Source: Methylobacterium planeticum (GTDB taxonomy: Bacteria; Pseudomonadota; Alphaproteobacteria; Rhizobiales; Beijerinckiaceae). Taken from it: a stretch of DNA of 64,000 bases. The stretch spans positions 186,001-250,000 of the forward strand of contig NZ_VZZJ01000002.1 of NCBI RefSeq assembly GCF_008806345.1. Reading direction: 5' to 3'. The notes beneath the pieces were generated by a model. The model worked only from the letters and a program-made list of their open reading frames with translations. It ran no database searches and was not told the origin of the DNA. Shown in pieces: positions 44,107 through 52,561 of this stretch. The position numbers and the translations under genes are program-made. Numbering within the stretch: position 1 is the first letter of the stretch; each line of letters starts with the position of its first letter.

Positions 44107-45936
44107 TCAGACCGTGTGCGCCTGGAACAGGCCGCTGTTGGGATGCAGATTGCGATTGTGGAACGGGTCGTGCGCGAGGTAGCGCGGATGCAGGGCGTAG
44201 AGCCGGCGCCGGTCGCGCTCCAGCCGCTCCCGCCTCTCGCGGCTGGCCCGGTCCTGGCCGCGGCTGACCGATTCGTGGTGGGTCAGCCGGGCGGCCTGGC
44301 AGACCACGTTGAAGTAGCCGGCCTCGACCAGGCGGAAGCACAGCTCGACGTCGTTGTAGGCCACCGGCAGCGCCTCGTCGAAGCCGCCCACCGCCTCGAA
44401 CTTGGACCGCGCGACGGCGAGGCAGGCCCCCGTCACGGCGATCCAGTCGTAGTCGAGGCGGTTGCGGCCGAAATCGGCGATCCGGTCGCCGCCGAGCCGG
44501 TAGAAGGCGTGGCCCGGCCCGTCGAGGAGGTTCACGACGCCGCAATGCTGGATGCTGCCGTCCGGGAACAGGAGCTGGGCGCCCACCGCCCCGACATGGT
44601 CGCGCTGGGCGTAGCCGATCAGGCGCTCCAGCCAGTCGGGGGTGATCACCTCGGTGTCGTCGTTGAGGAAGAGCAGGATCTCGCCCGCGGCGTGGCGGGC
44701 GCCCAGGTTGTTCAGGGCCGAGTAGTTGAAGGGCCGGGGGTCGGACAGGATGCGGATCCGGGGCTCGGCCGCGATCTCGTCGAGATAGGCCAGCGTCGGG
44801 CCGTCGCTGCTGCCGTTGTCGAGGACGACGATCTCGAGGTTGCGGTAGGTGCTGCGCGCGAGGATCGCGGCGAGGCAGGGGCGCAGCAGCGCGTGGTTGT
44901 TCTTCGACGGGATGATGATCGAGACCATCGGCTCGCCCATGGGCGCGTAGGCGACGCGGAACTGGCCGGGCATGCCGGCCACGGGCTCGACCGTGCCGGG
45001 CAGCCCCCGGCGCCGGAGGGCGTCCTCCTTGAGGCGGCGCACGGCGTCCACGGCGTAGGGCTTGGCCGCCATCGCGGAGGCGATCGAGGCCGGCAGGCTG
45101 CGCCAGTGATAGAGCACCTTCGGCACGTGGACGATCCGCTGGGCCCGCTCGCTGACCCGCAGCGCCAGGTCGTAATCCTGCGCCCCCTCGTAGCCGAGGC
45201 GCACGCCGCCGCAGGCCTCGATCAGGCTGCGGCGCAGGCAGGTGACGTGGCAGGTATACATGATGCTCATGAGGGCATCGGGGGACCAGTCCGGCTTGAA
45301 GAACGGGCCCGAGAACAGCCCCTCCGGGTCGATCTTGTCCTCGTCGCTGTAGAGGAAGTCGGCCCCCGTCCGGTCGATCGCGAGGGCGAGCTCGTAGAGG
45401 CAGTCCGGGGTCAGCGCGTCGTCGTGGTCGAGGAACACGACGTAGTCGCCCCGCGCCCGCGCCAGCGCCGCGTTGGTGGTCGCCGCGATGCCCCGGTTCT
45501 CCGGGTTGCGGCCGACCGTGATCCGCGGATCCGCCAGCGCCGACAGCGCCGCGAGCGCGGCCCGGGTCTCCGGCTCGGTGCCGGCGTCGTCGATGAGGAT
45601 CAGCTCCCAGTCCGGGTACCACTGGGCCGTCACCGAGGCGACGGCCGCCTCGAGGAAGCGGCGCTCGACGTCGTAGACCGGCGTCAGGATCGAGAAGCGG
45701 GGCCGGATCCGCAGGGACGCGAGGCGCGCCTCGAGATCCTCCGGCCGGCGCGGGGGCAGGTAGCAGTAGCCCCGCGCCCGGGTCTCGAAGCGGTAGCGGG
45801 GCGGGGCGCCGCCCTCGGCCCGGTAGGACAGGCCGGCGCCGGCCCGGCGCCGGCGCAGGAGGCCCGCGAGGACGGAGCGCCAGGACACGGGCCAGGACAC
45901 GGGCCAGGATAAGGGCCGGGAGAAGGGCCAGGACAA
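44107..45936 (-). CDS. Double-domain family 2 glycosyltransferase
   Basis: A 609-residue protein with two GT-A glycosyltransferase domains. Domain 1 (about residues 70-300) has SILTPVYDVERRFLEAAV and the metal motif LDHDD. Domain 2 (about 335-560) has SIIIPSKNNHALLRPCL and LNDDTEV, with GFDEALPVAYNDVELCFR. No signal or membrane helix is seen, so it likely acts at the inner face of the membrane. I chose TTG at 45934-45936 with AGGGAGG 9 nt upstream. The first 20 residues are encoded by a 12-bp tandem repeat (S-W-P-x units), two units of which carry in-frame GTG codons as possible later starts. Confidence 0.88.
   Translation of the reverse strand: MSWPFSRPLSWPVSWPVSWRSVLAGLLRRRRAGAGLSYRAEGGAPPRYRFETRARGYCYLPPRRPEDLEARLASLRIRPRFSILTPVYDVERRFLEAAVASVTAQWYPDWELILIDDAGTEPETRAALAALSALADPRITVGRNPENRGIAATTNAALARARGDYVVFLDHDDALTPDCLYELALAIDRTGADFLYSDEDKIDPEGLFSGPFFKPDWSPDALMSIMYTCHVTCLRRSLIEACGGVRLGYEGAQDYDLALRVSERAQRIVHVPKVLYHWRSLPASIASAMAAKPYAVDAVRRLKEDALRRRGLPGTVEPVAGMPGQFRVAYAPMGEPMVSIIIPSKNNHALLRPCLAAILARSTYRNLEIVVLDNGSSDGPTLAYLDEIAAEPRIRILSDPRPFNYSALNNLGARHAAGEILLFLNDDTEVITPDWLERLIGYAQRDHVGAVGAQLLFPDGSIQHCGVVNLLDGPGHAFYRLGGDRIADFGRNRLDYDWIAVTGACLAVARSKFEAVGGFDEALPVAYNDVELCFRLVEAGYFNVVCQAARLTHHESVSRGQDRASRERRERLERDRRRLYALHPRYLAHDPFHNRNLHPNSGLFQAHTV
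45877..45936. repeat. 12-bp tandem repeat forming the 5' end of the GT2 gene
   Basis: Five 12-bp units at 45877, 45889, 45901, 45913 and 45925 (plus strand form GGGCCAGGACAC with variants). On the minus strand each unit begins at the same codon position with TTG, TTC, TTA, GTG or GTG followed by TCCTGGCCC-type sequence. The first unit's TTG is the proposed start codon. Confidence 0.9.
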
Positions 45937-45959
45937 TGCCGCGAGCCTCCCTGCGCGCC

Positions 45960-47348
45960 TCAGCCCTGCCCGCCGAGGGCGGCCAGGATGCGGGCCCAGG
46001 AGCGGGTGCCCTTGTGGAAGCTCGCGAGGTCGTACTTCTCGTTCGGCGCGTGGATGCGGTCGTCGTCGAGGCCGAAGCCGATCAGCAGGGTGTTGCGGTC
46101 GAGGAGGCGCTTGAAGTCGCCGACGATCGGGATCGAGCCGCCGGCCCCGACCGTGACGGGCGCCACGCCCCACTCGGCCTCGAGCGCCGCCTTGGCGGCC
46201 CCGAGCTGCGGCATGTCGAAGGGCAGGCTGATCGCCCGCGAGCCCTTGTAGCAGATCACCTCGACGGAGCAGTCGGCGGGGATGCGCGCGCGCACGAAGG
46301 CCTCGAAGGTCCGGGCCAGCACCTCCGGGTCCTGGTCGTCGACGAGGCGGAAGGAGATCTTGGCGCTCGCCTGGCCGGCGATCACGGTCTTGGTGCCCTC
46401 GCCGGTGTAGCCGCCGATGATGCCGTTGACGTCGCAGGCGGGGCGCGACTGGATCATCTCGATCAGCATGCGGCCGCGCTCGCCCGCGGGCTCGCTGAGG
46501 CCGATCGGGCCGAGGAAGGTCTCGGGCGTGAGCGCGAGGCCGCGCCACTGCTCCAGCACCTCCGGGGGCGTCTCGCGCACGCCCTCGTAGAAGCCCGGCA
46601 GGGTGACCCTGCCCTCGGCGTCGTGGAGGTCGGCGACGATGCGCGACAGGACGTGGATCGGGTTGCGGGCCGCGCCCCCGAAGAAGCCCGAATGCAGGTC
46701 GCGGTCGGCGCAGGTCACCTTCACCTCGAAATAGGCGAGGCCGCGCAGCGAGGTGGTGATGGCGGGCGTCGTCCTGTTCCACATCGAGGTGTCGCAGACG
46801 AGCACGATGTCGGCGGCGAGCGCGTCGCGGTTCCGGGCCACCCATTCGGGCAGGCCCTGCGAGCCGTTCTCCTCGGCGCCCTCGATCAGGATGGTGACGC
46901 CGCAGGGCAGTTCGCCCGCCATCGCCTTCCAGGCCCGGCAGGCCTCGATGAAGGTCATCACCTGGCCCTTGTCGTCGGAGGCCCCGCGCGCGACGATCCG
47001 GCGGGCGCCGTGCGCGTCGGTGGCGAGGCGCGGCTCGAAGGGCGGCGTCTCCCACAGGTCCAGCGGATCGACCGGCTGCACGTCGTAGTGCCCGTAGAAC
47101 AGCACGTGCGGCGCGCCCGGCTTCGGGGCGTGGGCGAGCACCACCGGGTGCAGCGACGTCTCGCTGATCGTGGTCTCGAAGCCCAGCGCCGTGAGCGTGC
47201 CCTCGAGCCAGCGCGCCGCGTCCCGGCAATCCCCCGCATAGGCCGGGTCCGTCGAGATCGAGGGGATGCGCAGGAACGCGAACAGGCGCTCGAGCGCGTT
47301 GTCGAGGTCGCGGTCGATGTCGTTGAGGATCGGGTCGAGTGCAGCCAT
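45960..47348 (-). CDS. M20-family metallopeptidase (dipeptidase)
   Basis: A 462-residue zinc peptidase of the M20/CNDP-like type. Metal ligands are in FYGHYDVQP (His, Asp), ASDDKGQ (bridging Asp), GAEENGSQG (general base and metal Glu) and the terminal HAPNEKY region. The lid/dimerisation domain contains DLHSGFFGGAARNP. It is cytosolic, with no signal. Substrates are likely dipeptides; no specificity can be read. It precedes the GT2 gene on the same strand by 23 bp, though a shared pathway is not evident. Confidence 0.93.
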   Translation of the reverse strand: MAALDPILNDIDRDLDNALERLFAFLRIPSISTDPAYAGDCRDAARWLEGTLTALGFETTISETSLHPVVLAHAPKPGAPHVLFYGHYDVQPVDPLDLWETPPFEPRLATDAHGARRIVARGASDDKGQVMTFIEACRAWKAMAGELPCGVTILIEGAEENGSQGLPEWVARNRDALAADIVLVCDTSMWNRTTPAITTSLRGLAYFEVKVTCADRDLHSGFFGGAARNPIHVLSRIVADLHDAEGRVTLPGFYEGVRETPPEVLEQWRGLALTPETFLGPIGLSEPAGERGRMLIEMIQSRPACDVNGIIGGYTGEGTKTVIAGQASAKISFRLVDDQDPEVLARTFEAFVRARIPADCSVEVICYKGSRAISLPFDMPQLGAAKAALEAEWGVAPVTVGAGGSIPIVGDFKRLLDRNTLLIGFGLDDDRIHAPNEKYDLASFHKGTRSWARILAALGGQG

Positions 47349-47766
47349 CGCACAGAATCCTTGAACCGGTCGCCGCTGGGGCGTCGCCTCGGGGAAGTCG
47401 CCGCGGGGACGGTCTCGCCCGAGATGCCCCGCTCAGTGGCGCAGGGTTAGCCGAGAGCGCGGCGAAACGGAAACCGTCTGATGCCGGCCGAGCGTGCGGA
47501 GCCGCCGCGCAGGGCCGTGTGCGGGGCCCCTCCGGTCCGGGGCCGGGGCGTACGCACGCGGCCCCGTGGGAACAGCCGCAGGTTGGAATGGTTATCGAGT
47601 GGGTTCGACAGGACCGCGCGCCCGCGGCGCGTCCGCCCCGGATCCGCCCCGTCCTGCCCGCCGCACGCCCTCGGACGACCCCGAGCGATCAGGACGACCC
47701 CATTCCGTTCGGCCCCCACGCGCGACCCCACCCGCGCGGACCGGCCCCAAGCCTCGTGGAACGCCC
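47349..47766. other. 418-bp divergent gap before the molybdenum enzyme genes
   Basis: It separates the M20 gene from the rightward molybdenum hydroxylase operon and should hold both promoters. An A+T-richer stretch is seen around 47580-47612. I see no RNA gene or convincing operator. Confidence 0.45.
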
Positions 47767-48309
47767 ATGCTCATCGAAAGCGGTTCACCCGTCCCGGCGG
47801 ACACCAAGGTCGGCATCAGCCTGACCATCAACGGAGAGGCCCGCGCGCTTCAGGTCGCCCCCTGGACCACCCTCCTCGACCTCCTGCGCGAGCAGCTCGA
47901 CCTCACCGGCACCAAGAAGGGCTGCGACCACGGCCAGTGCGGCGCCTGCACGATGCTGGTGAACGGCACCCGGGTGAATGCCTGCCTGACCCTCGCGGTG
48001 ATGAGGGACGGGGCCGAGATCACCACCGTCGAGGGGTTGGCCCGGCTCGCCAACCCGGGCGGGGGCTCGAACGGGCTGCACCCGATCCAGGAGGCCTTCA
48101 TCGAGCACGACGCCTTCCAGTGCGGCTACTGCACCTCGGGCCAGCTCTGCTCGTCGGTGGGCATGATGAACGAGGGCCACGCCCACAGCCGCGACGAGAT
48201 CCGCGAGGCGATGAGCGGCAACCTCTGCCGCTGCGGCGCCTACACCAACATCGTCGATGCGATCGAGGACGTGATGCAGCCGGGTGCCACGCAGGGAGCC
48301 GCGCGATGA
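47767..48309 (+). CDS. Aldehyde/xanthine dehydrogenase-type enzyme, [2Fe-2S] subunit
   Basis: The small subunit of a three-part molybdenum hydroxylase. In 180 residues it binds two [2Fe-2S] clusters: plant-type ferredoxin Cys53, 58, 61 and 73 (KGCDHGQCGACTMLVNG) and the C-terminal cluster Cys119, 122, 154 and 156 (FQCGYC, LCRCGAY). It resembles PaoA (YagT), but the N-terminus has no Tat signal, which suggests a cytoplasmic enzyme. The stop overlaps the next start (ATGA). Confidence 0.93.
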   Translation: MLIESGSPVPADTKVGISLTINGEARALQVAPWTTLLDLLREQLDLTGTKKGCDHGQCGACTMLVNGTRVNACLTLAVMRDGAEITTVEGLARLANPGGGSNGLHPIQEAFIEHDAFQCGYCTSGQLCSSVGMMNEGHAHSRDEIREAMSGNLCRCGAYTNIVDAIEDVMQPGATQGAAR

Positions 48310-49319
48310 ACCGCTTCGAGTATGTCCGCGCCGGCACCGTCGCGGAGGCCGTGCAGGCGCTCGCCGCCGATCCGAACGCGAAGTTCATCGCCGGCGGCAC
48401 CAACCTCCTCGACCTGATGAAGTACAACGTCGAGCGGCCGGGCCGCCTCGTCGACATCACCCGCCTGCCCCTCGACCGCATCGAGGAGCGCGACGGGGCG
48501 CTGCGCATCGGCGCCCTGGTGACGAACGCCAACGTGGCCTACGACGCGCGGGTGCGGGCGAAGGCCCCGCTCCTCGCCAACGCGATCCTGGCGGGCGCCT
48601 CCGCCCAGCTGCGCAACGCCGCCTCGACCGGGGGCAACCTGCTCCAGCGCACCCGCTGCTACTACTTCTACGACGAGGCCACGCCCTGCAACAAACGGGT
48701 GCCCGGCTCCGGCTGCCCGGCGATCGGCGGCGTCAACCGCATCCACGCGATCTTCGGCACGAGCGAGCACTGCATCGCGACCCATCCCTCCGACATGTGC
48801 GTCGCCCTCGCGGCCCTGGAGGCGACCGTCCAGGTGAGCGGGCCGCAGGGCGAACGCTCGATCGCCTTCGCGGATTTCCACCGCCTGCCCGGCGACACGC
48901 CCGAGATCGACACCGACCTGACGCCCGGCGAGATCGTGGTCAGCGTCGACGTGCCGACGACGGATTACGGGACGCACTACACCTACCTGAAGCTGCGCGA
49001 CCGGCTCTCCTACGCCTTCGCGCTGGTCTCGGTGGCGGCGGCCCTCGAACTCGACGGCGCGACCATCAGGTCCGCCCGCCTCGCGCTCGGCGGCGTCGCC
49101 CACAAGCCCTGGCGCAACCGGGAGGCGGAGGCCCTGCTCCAGGGCAAGCCCGCCACCCGGGAGAGCTTCCAGGCGGCGGCGGACCTGATCGTCGGCGAGG
49201 CCAAGCCCCAATCCGCGAACGGCTTCAAGGTCGAGCTCGCCCGACGCGCCATCGTGCGCGGCCTCGAACAGGCCGCCGCCGGCACGCCCCAGTCGCTCAC
49301 CGACAAGCGCATCGCCTGA
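48306..49319 (+). CDS. Aldehyde/xanthine dehydrogenase-type enzyme, FAD subunit
   Basis: The medium subunit, 337 residues, passing electrons through FAD. FAD-binding motifs are KFIAGGTNLLDLMKYNVERP near residue 25-44 and NAASTGGNLLQRTRC near 103-117. The Cys-rich insert RCYYFYDEATPCNKRVPGSGC followed by ATHPSDMCVALAAL matches the extra [4Fe-4S] cluster of PaoB. So electrons may leave to ferredoxin or oxygen rather than NAD. It overlaps the [2Fe-2S] gene by four bases and lies 8 bp before the molybdenum subunit. Confidence 0.92.
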   Translation: MNRFEYVRAGTVAEAVQALAADPNAKFIAGGTNLLDLMKYNVERPGRLVDITRLPLDRIEERDGALRIGALVTNANVAYDARVRAKAPLLANAILAGASAQLRNAASTGGNLLQRTRCYYFYDEATPCNKRVPGSGCPAIGGVNRIHAIFGTSEHCIATHPSDMCVALAALEATVQVSGPQGERSIAFADFHRLPGDTPEIDTDLTPGEIVVSVDVPTTDYGTHYTYLKLRDRLSYAFALVSVAAALELDGATIRSARLALGGVAHKPWRNREAEALLQGKPATRESFQAAADLIVGEAKPQSANGFKVELARRAIVRGLEQAAAGTPQSLTDKRIA

Positions 49320-49327
49320 GAGGTCCC

Positions 49328-51583
49328 ATGGTCGCCACCTTCAGCTCCACCGGCCGGGACACCTTCGTGGGCAGTCCCCAGAGCCGCGTCGACGGCCCCG
49401 CCAAGGTCACGGGCCTCGCCAAATATGCCGGCGAGTTCGCGGCGCCCGACCTCGCCCACGGCTACGTGGTGTCGAGCACCATCGCCAAGGGCAGCATCAC
49501 GGCGGTCGACACCGCCGCGGCCGAGGCCGTGCCCGGCGTGATCAAGGTGTTCACGCACGAGAACCGGCCGCGCACGGCCTGGCTCAACTACAATTACCAG
49601 GACGCGGTGGCGCCCCCCGGCGCCCCGTTCCGGGCCCTCTACGACGACAAGATCCACTACAGCGGCCAGCCCGTCGCCCTGGTGGTGGCGGAGGATTTCG
49701 AGACCGCCCGCCACGCCGCCGCCCTGGTCAAGCTCGACTACGAGGCCGAGGAGCCCCTGACCGACACGGAGGCGGCGCGCGACCTCGCCTACGTGCCGCC
49801 GAAGAAGCGCAACGGCATCAAGCCGCCGCCCGAGCCCTGGGGCGATCCGGAGGGCGCCTACGACCGGGCGCCGGTGAAGCTCAGCCAGGATTACCGGCTG
49901 GCGATCGAGCATCACAACCCGATGGAGCCCCATGCCTCGACGGTCGTCTTCGAGGGCGACGGCAAGTACACGGTCTACGACAAGATCCAGGGCGTCTCGA
50001 ACAGCCAGGGCTACCTCGCCAGCGTGTTCGGCCTGAACAAGGACGACCTGCGGGTGATGAACCCGTATCTCGGCGGCGGCTTCGGCTCGGGCCTGCGGCC
50101 ACAATACCAGCTCTTCCTGGCGATGCTCGCCGCCCGCGAGCTGGAGCGCTCGGTGCGGGTGGCGCTGACCCGCGACCAGATGTGGAGCTTCACCTACCGG
50201 CCGGACGCGCTCCAGACGATCGCCCTCGGGGCGGACCGGGACGGCGCGCTCCGGTCCCTGCGCCACGACGCCATCGGGGGCACCTCGCATTTCGAGGATT
50301 ACCAGGAGGTCGTCGTCAACTGGTCGGGCGTGCTCTACAAGTGCGAGAACGTCGCGCTCACCTACAAGATCGCCAAGCTCGACACCTTCACGCCCGGCGA
50401 CATGCGGGCGCCGGGGGCCGTCACGGGGGTCTTCGCCATCGAGACCGCGATGGACGAGCTGGCCTACGCCACGGGGGTGGACCCGATCGAGCTGCGGCTG
50501 AGGAACTTCACGGACCACGATCAGACCGCGCAGGACAAGCCCTTCGGCTCGAAGGCGCTGAAGAGCTGCTTCAGCGAGGGCGCGGAGCGCTTCGGCTGGT
50601 CGAGGCGCGACCCGGAGCCCCGCTCGATGCGGGAGGGCCGCGAGCTCGTCGGCTGGGGCATGGCCACGGGCGTCTGGGAATCCATGATGATGCAGTCCGG
50701 CGCCCACGCGATCCTGAGCGCGGACGGCAAGCTCGAGGTCGGCAACTCGACGGGCGACATCGGCACCGGCACCTACACGATCCTGACCCAGATCGCCGCC
50801 GACACCCTCGGCCTCGCCATGGAGGACGTCACCACGAAGCTCGGCGACACGCGGCTGCCCGAGGCCCCCGTGGCCGGCGGCTCCTGGACCGCGGCCTCGT
50901 CCGGCACCGCCGTGATGAAGGCCTGCCGCGACGTCGCCGAGCAGGCCTTCCGGCTCGCCCGGCAGATGGAGAACTCGCCCCTCGCCAATGTCGATCTCGA
51001 CCGCGTCGTCTTCACGGGCGGGCGCATCGAGGTCGCGGGGGATCCCGGCCGCGGCGTCTCCCTCGTCGAGGCGATGCGGGCCGGCGGCGTCGACAGGCTG
51101 GAGGCCACCGCCCAGGGGGCGCCGGACAAGGACTTCAACGACGCCTACGAGGCCTATACCCACTCGGCCATCTTCGCGGAGGTGAAGGTCGACGAGGAAC
51201 TCGGCCAGGTCCGGCTCACCCGCGTCGTCTCGGCGGTCGCGGCGGGCAAGATCCTCAACCCGAAGACCGCCCGCAGCCAGATCCTCGGCGGCGTCGTGAT
51301 GGGGATCGGCTCGGCGCTGGAGGAGGAATCGATGCTCGACCACCGCCTCGGGCGCTTCATGAACCACAATCTCGGCGAGTACCACGTGCCGGTGAACGCC
51401 GACATCTACGACATCGACGTGATCTTCGTGGACGAGGAGGACAAGGCCAATCCCCTCGGGGTGAAGGGCCTCGGCGAGATCGGCATCGTCGGCACTGCCG
51501 CCGCCATCGCCAACGCGGTCTATCACGCCACCGGCAAGCGCATCCGCCACCTGCCGATCACGGTGGACAAGATCCTCGCGTAG
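49328..51583 (+). CDS. Aldehyde/xanthine dehydrogenase-type enzyme, molybdenum subunit
   Basis: The 751-residue large subunit binds the molybdenum cofactor. SRVDGPAKVTGLAKYAGEF at the start, NPYLGGGFGSGLRPQ (Mo-cofactor contact) and MRAPGAVTGVFAIE are family marks. NSTGDIGTGTYTILTQ follows, and KGLGEIGIVG near residue 717 carries the catalytic Glu. PaoC-like features point to oxidation of aldehydes (often aromatic) rather than xanthine, but substrate choice is inferred. GAGAGG precedes the ATG. A cofactor chaperone (XdhC/PaoD) is not visible downstream. Confidence 0.93.
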   Translation: MVATFSSTGRDTFVGSPQSRVDGPAKVTGLAKYAGEFAAPDLAHGYVVSSTIAKGSITAVDTAAAEAVPGVIKVFTHENRPRTAWLNYNYQDAVAPPGAPFRALYDDKIHYSGQPVALVVAEDFETARHAAALVKLDYEAEEPLTDTEAARDLAYVPPKKRNGIKPPPEPWGDPEGAYDRAPVKLSQDYRLAIEHHNPMEPHASTVVFEGDGKYTVYDKIQGVSNSQGYLASVFGLNKDDLRVMNPYLGGGFGSGLRPQYQLFLAMLAARELERSVRVALTRDQMWSFTYRPDALQTIALGADRDGALRSLRHDAIGGTSHFEDYQEVVVNWSGVLYKCENVALTYKIAKLDTFTPGDMRAPGAVTGVFAIETAMDELAYATGVDPIELRLRNFTDHDQTAQDKPFGSKALKSCFSEGAERFGWSRRDPEPRSMREGRELVGWGMATGVWESMMMQSGAHAILSADGKLEVGNSTGDIGTGTYTILTQIAADTLGLAMEDVTTKLGDTRLPEAPVAGGSWTAASSGTAVMKACRDVAEQAFRLARQMENSPLANVDLDRVVFTGGRIEVAGDPGRGVSLVEAMRAGGVDRLEATAQGAPDKDFNDAYEAYTHSAIFAEVKVDEELGQVRLTRVVSAVAAGKILNPKTARSQILGGVVMGIGSALEEESMLDHRLGRFMNHNLGEYHVPVNADIYDIDVIFVDEEDKANPLGVKGLGEIGIVGTAAAIANAVYHATGKRIRHLPITVDKILA

Positions 51584-51603
51584 GTGGGCGCGCGGAACCT
51601 TTC

Positions 51604-51636
51604 CGAAGCCGCCGCGATCCCGTCGCGGCGGCTTCG
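51604..51636 (+). terminator. Perfect 14-bp hairpin after the molybdenum enzyme operon
   Basis: CGAAGCCGCCGCGA (51604-51617) pairs without mismatch with TCGCGGCGGCTTCG (51623-51636) around a 5-nt loop. No T-run follows, so it may work as a transcript 3'-end stabiliser or Rho-assisted terminator. Confidence 0.6.
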
Positions 51637-51732
51637 TCATGTTCGGACGAGCAACGGAATGTCACGTCGTTCCTGGCTTGATCCGTCGCCCTTGGCGCGG
51701 GACATGCAGCCTGTCCGCGACGGTGCCGGAGA

Positions 51733-52110
51733 ATGGGTTTGCAGGGTTTTCTACTGGTCTTCGTCGGGGCGGGGCTCGGCGGCATGGCGCGCCACGGGAT
51801 CGGGATCGCCGCCCTGCGGCTCGGATCGAGCTTTCCCTACGCCACCATGGGCATCAATATCCTGGGCTCGATCCTGATGGGGCTGTTCGCGGGCTGGTTC
51901 GCGCTGCGGGGCGGGCCGCAGGCCCTGCGCCTGTTCATCGCCACCGGGATCCTCGGGGGCTTCACCACCTTCTCGTCCTATTCCCTGGAGGCGGTGCTGC
52001 TGCTGGAGCGGGGCGAGACCGGCGCGGCTCTGGCCTATATCCTCGGCTCGGTGGTGCTCGGCCTCGGCGGGTTCTTCGTCGGCCTCCTCCTGATGCGGGC
52101 CGTCCTCTGA
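51733..52110 (+). CDS. crcB: Fluoride channel CrcB/Fluc
   Basis: Fluc channels export fluoride and protect enolase and pyrophosphatase. The 125-residue protein has four membrane helices with GAGLGGMARHGIG at the start, YATMGINILGSILMG (the conserved Asn) and ATGILGGFTTFSSYSLEAVLLL (the Phe box and Thr track). Pore dimers are known for the family. No fluoride riboswitch is recognised upstream. Confidence 0.93.
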   Translation: MGLQGFLLVFVGAGLGGMARHGIGIAALRLGSSFPYATMGINILGSILMGLFAGWFALRGGPQALRLFIATGILGGFTTFSSYSLEAVLLLERGETGAALAYILGSVVLGLGGFFVGLLLMRAVL

Positions 52111-52121
52111 GGGAGCCCGGA

Positions 52122-52559
52122 ATGGGAGACCTGCTGCAATCCTGGCGCTTCTGGGCCCTGCTCGCGGCGGGGTTCGCGGCCCTGACGGCGATCCTCGCCA
52201 AGGTCGGGGTGGCGGGCGTGCCCCCGGACGTCGCGACCTTCGTGCGCACCCTGGTGATCCTGGCGCTGACGGGGGCGATCCTGGCCGCCTCGGGCCAGGC
52301 GGCGGGGCTCGCGGACCTGCCCGCCCGCAGCGCCGTCTTCCTGGTCCTCTCAGGGCTCGCCACCGGGGCCTCCTGGCTCTGCTACTTCCGGGCGCTCGGC
52401 CTCGGCGACGCCGCCCGGGTGGCGCCCCTCGACAAGCTCAGCGTCGTGCTGGTGGCGGTCTTCGGCGTCCTGTTCCTCGGCGAGACGCTGTCCGGCCCGA
52501 ACTGGATCGGGGTCGGGCTGATCGCGGCGGGCGCGGTGCTGGTGGCCTACCGGGGGTGA
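52122..52559 (+). CDS. EamA-domain membrane protein
   Basis: A 145-residue protein with a single EamA domain of about five helices: FWALLAAGFAALTAILAKVGVAGV at the start and LSGLATGASWLCYFRALGLGD in the middle. APLDKLSVVLVAVFGVLFLGE follows, then NWIGVGLIAAGAVLVAY. Half-size EamA proteins usually act as dimers and move small metabolites. It begins 11 bp after crcB and its stop overlaps a GTG of the next gene, so these genes are probably one unit. Confidence 0.9.
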   Translation: MGDLLQSWRFWALLAAGFAALTAILAKVGVAGVPPDVATFVRTLVILALTGAILAASGQAAGLADLPARSAVFLVLSGLATGASWLCYFRALGLGDAARVAPLDKLSVVLVAVFGVLFLGETLSGPNWIGVGLIAAGAVLVAYRG

Positions 52560-52561
52560 GC

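Noticed and set aside
49010..51640. A long open frame antisense to the molybdenum enzyme genes
   Set aside because: Same cause: the real genes on the plus strand have family motifs, the antisense product has none.
51637..51732. Fluoride riboswitch before crcB
   Set aside because: I could not find the conserved riboswitch elements (GG-x-GAUGG start, pseudoknot loops) in the leader; a covariance-model search would settle it.
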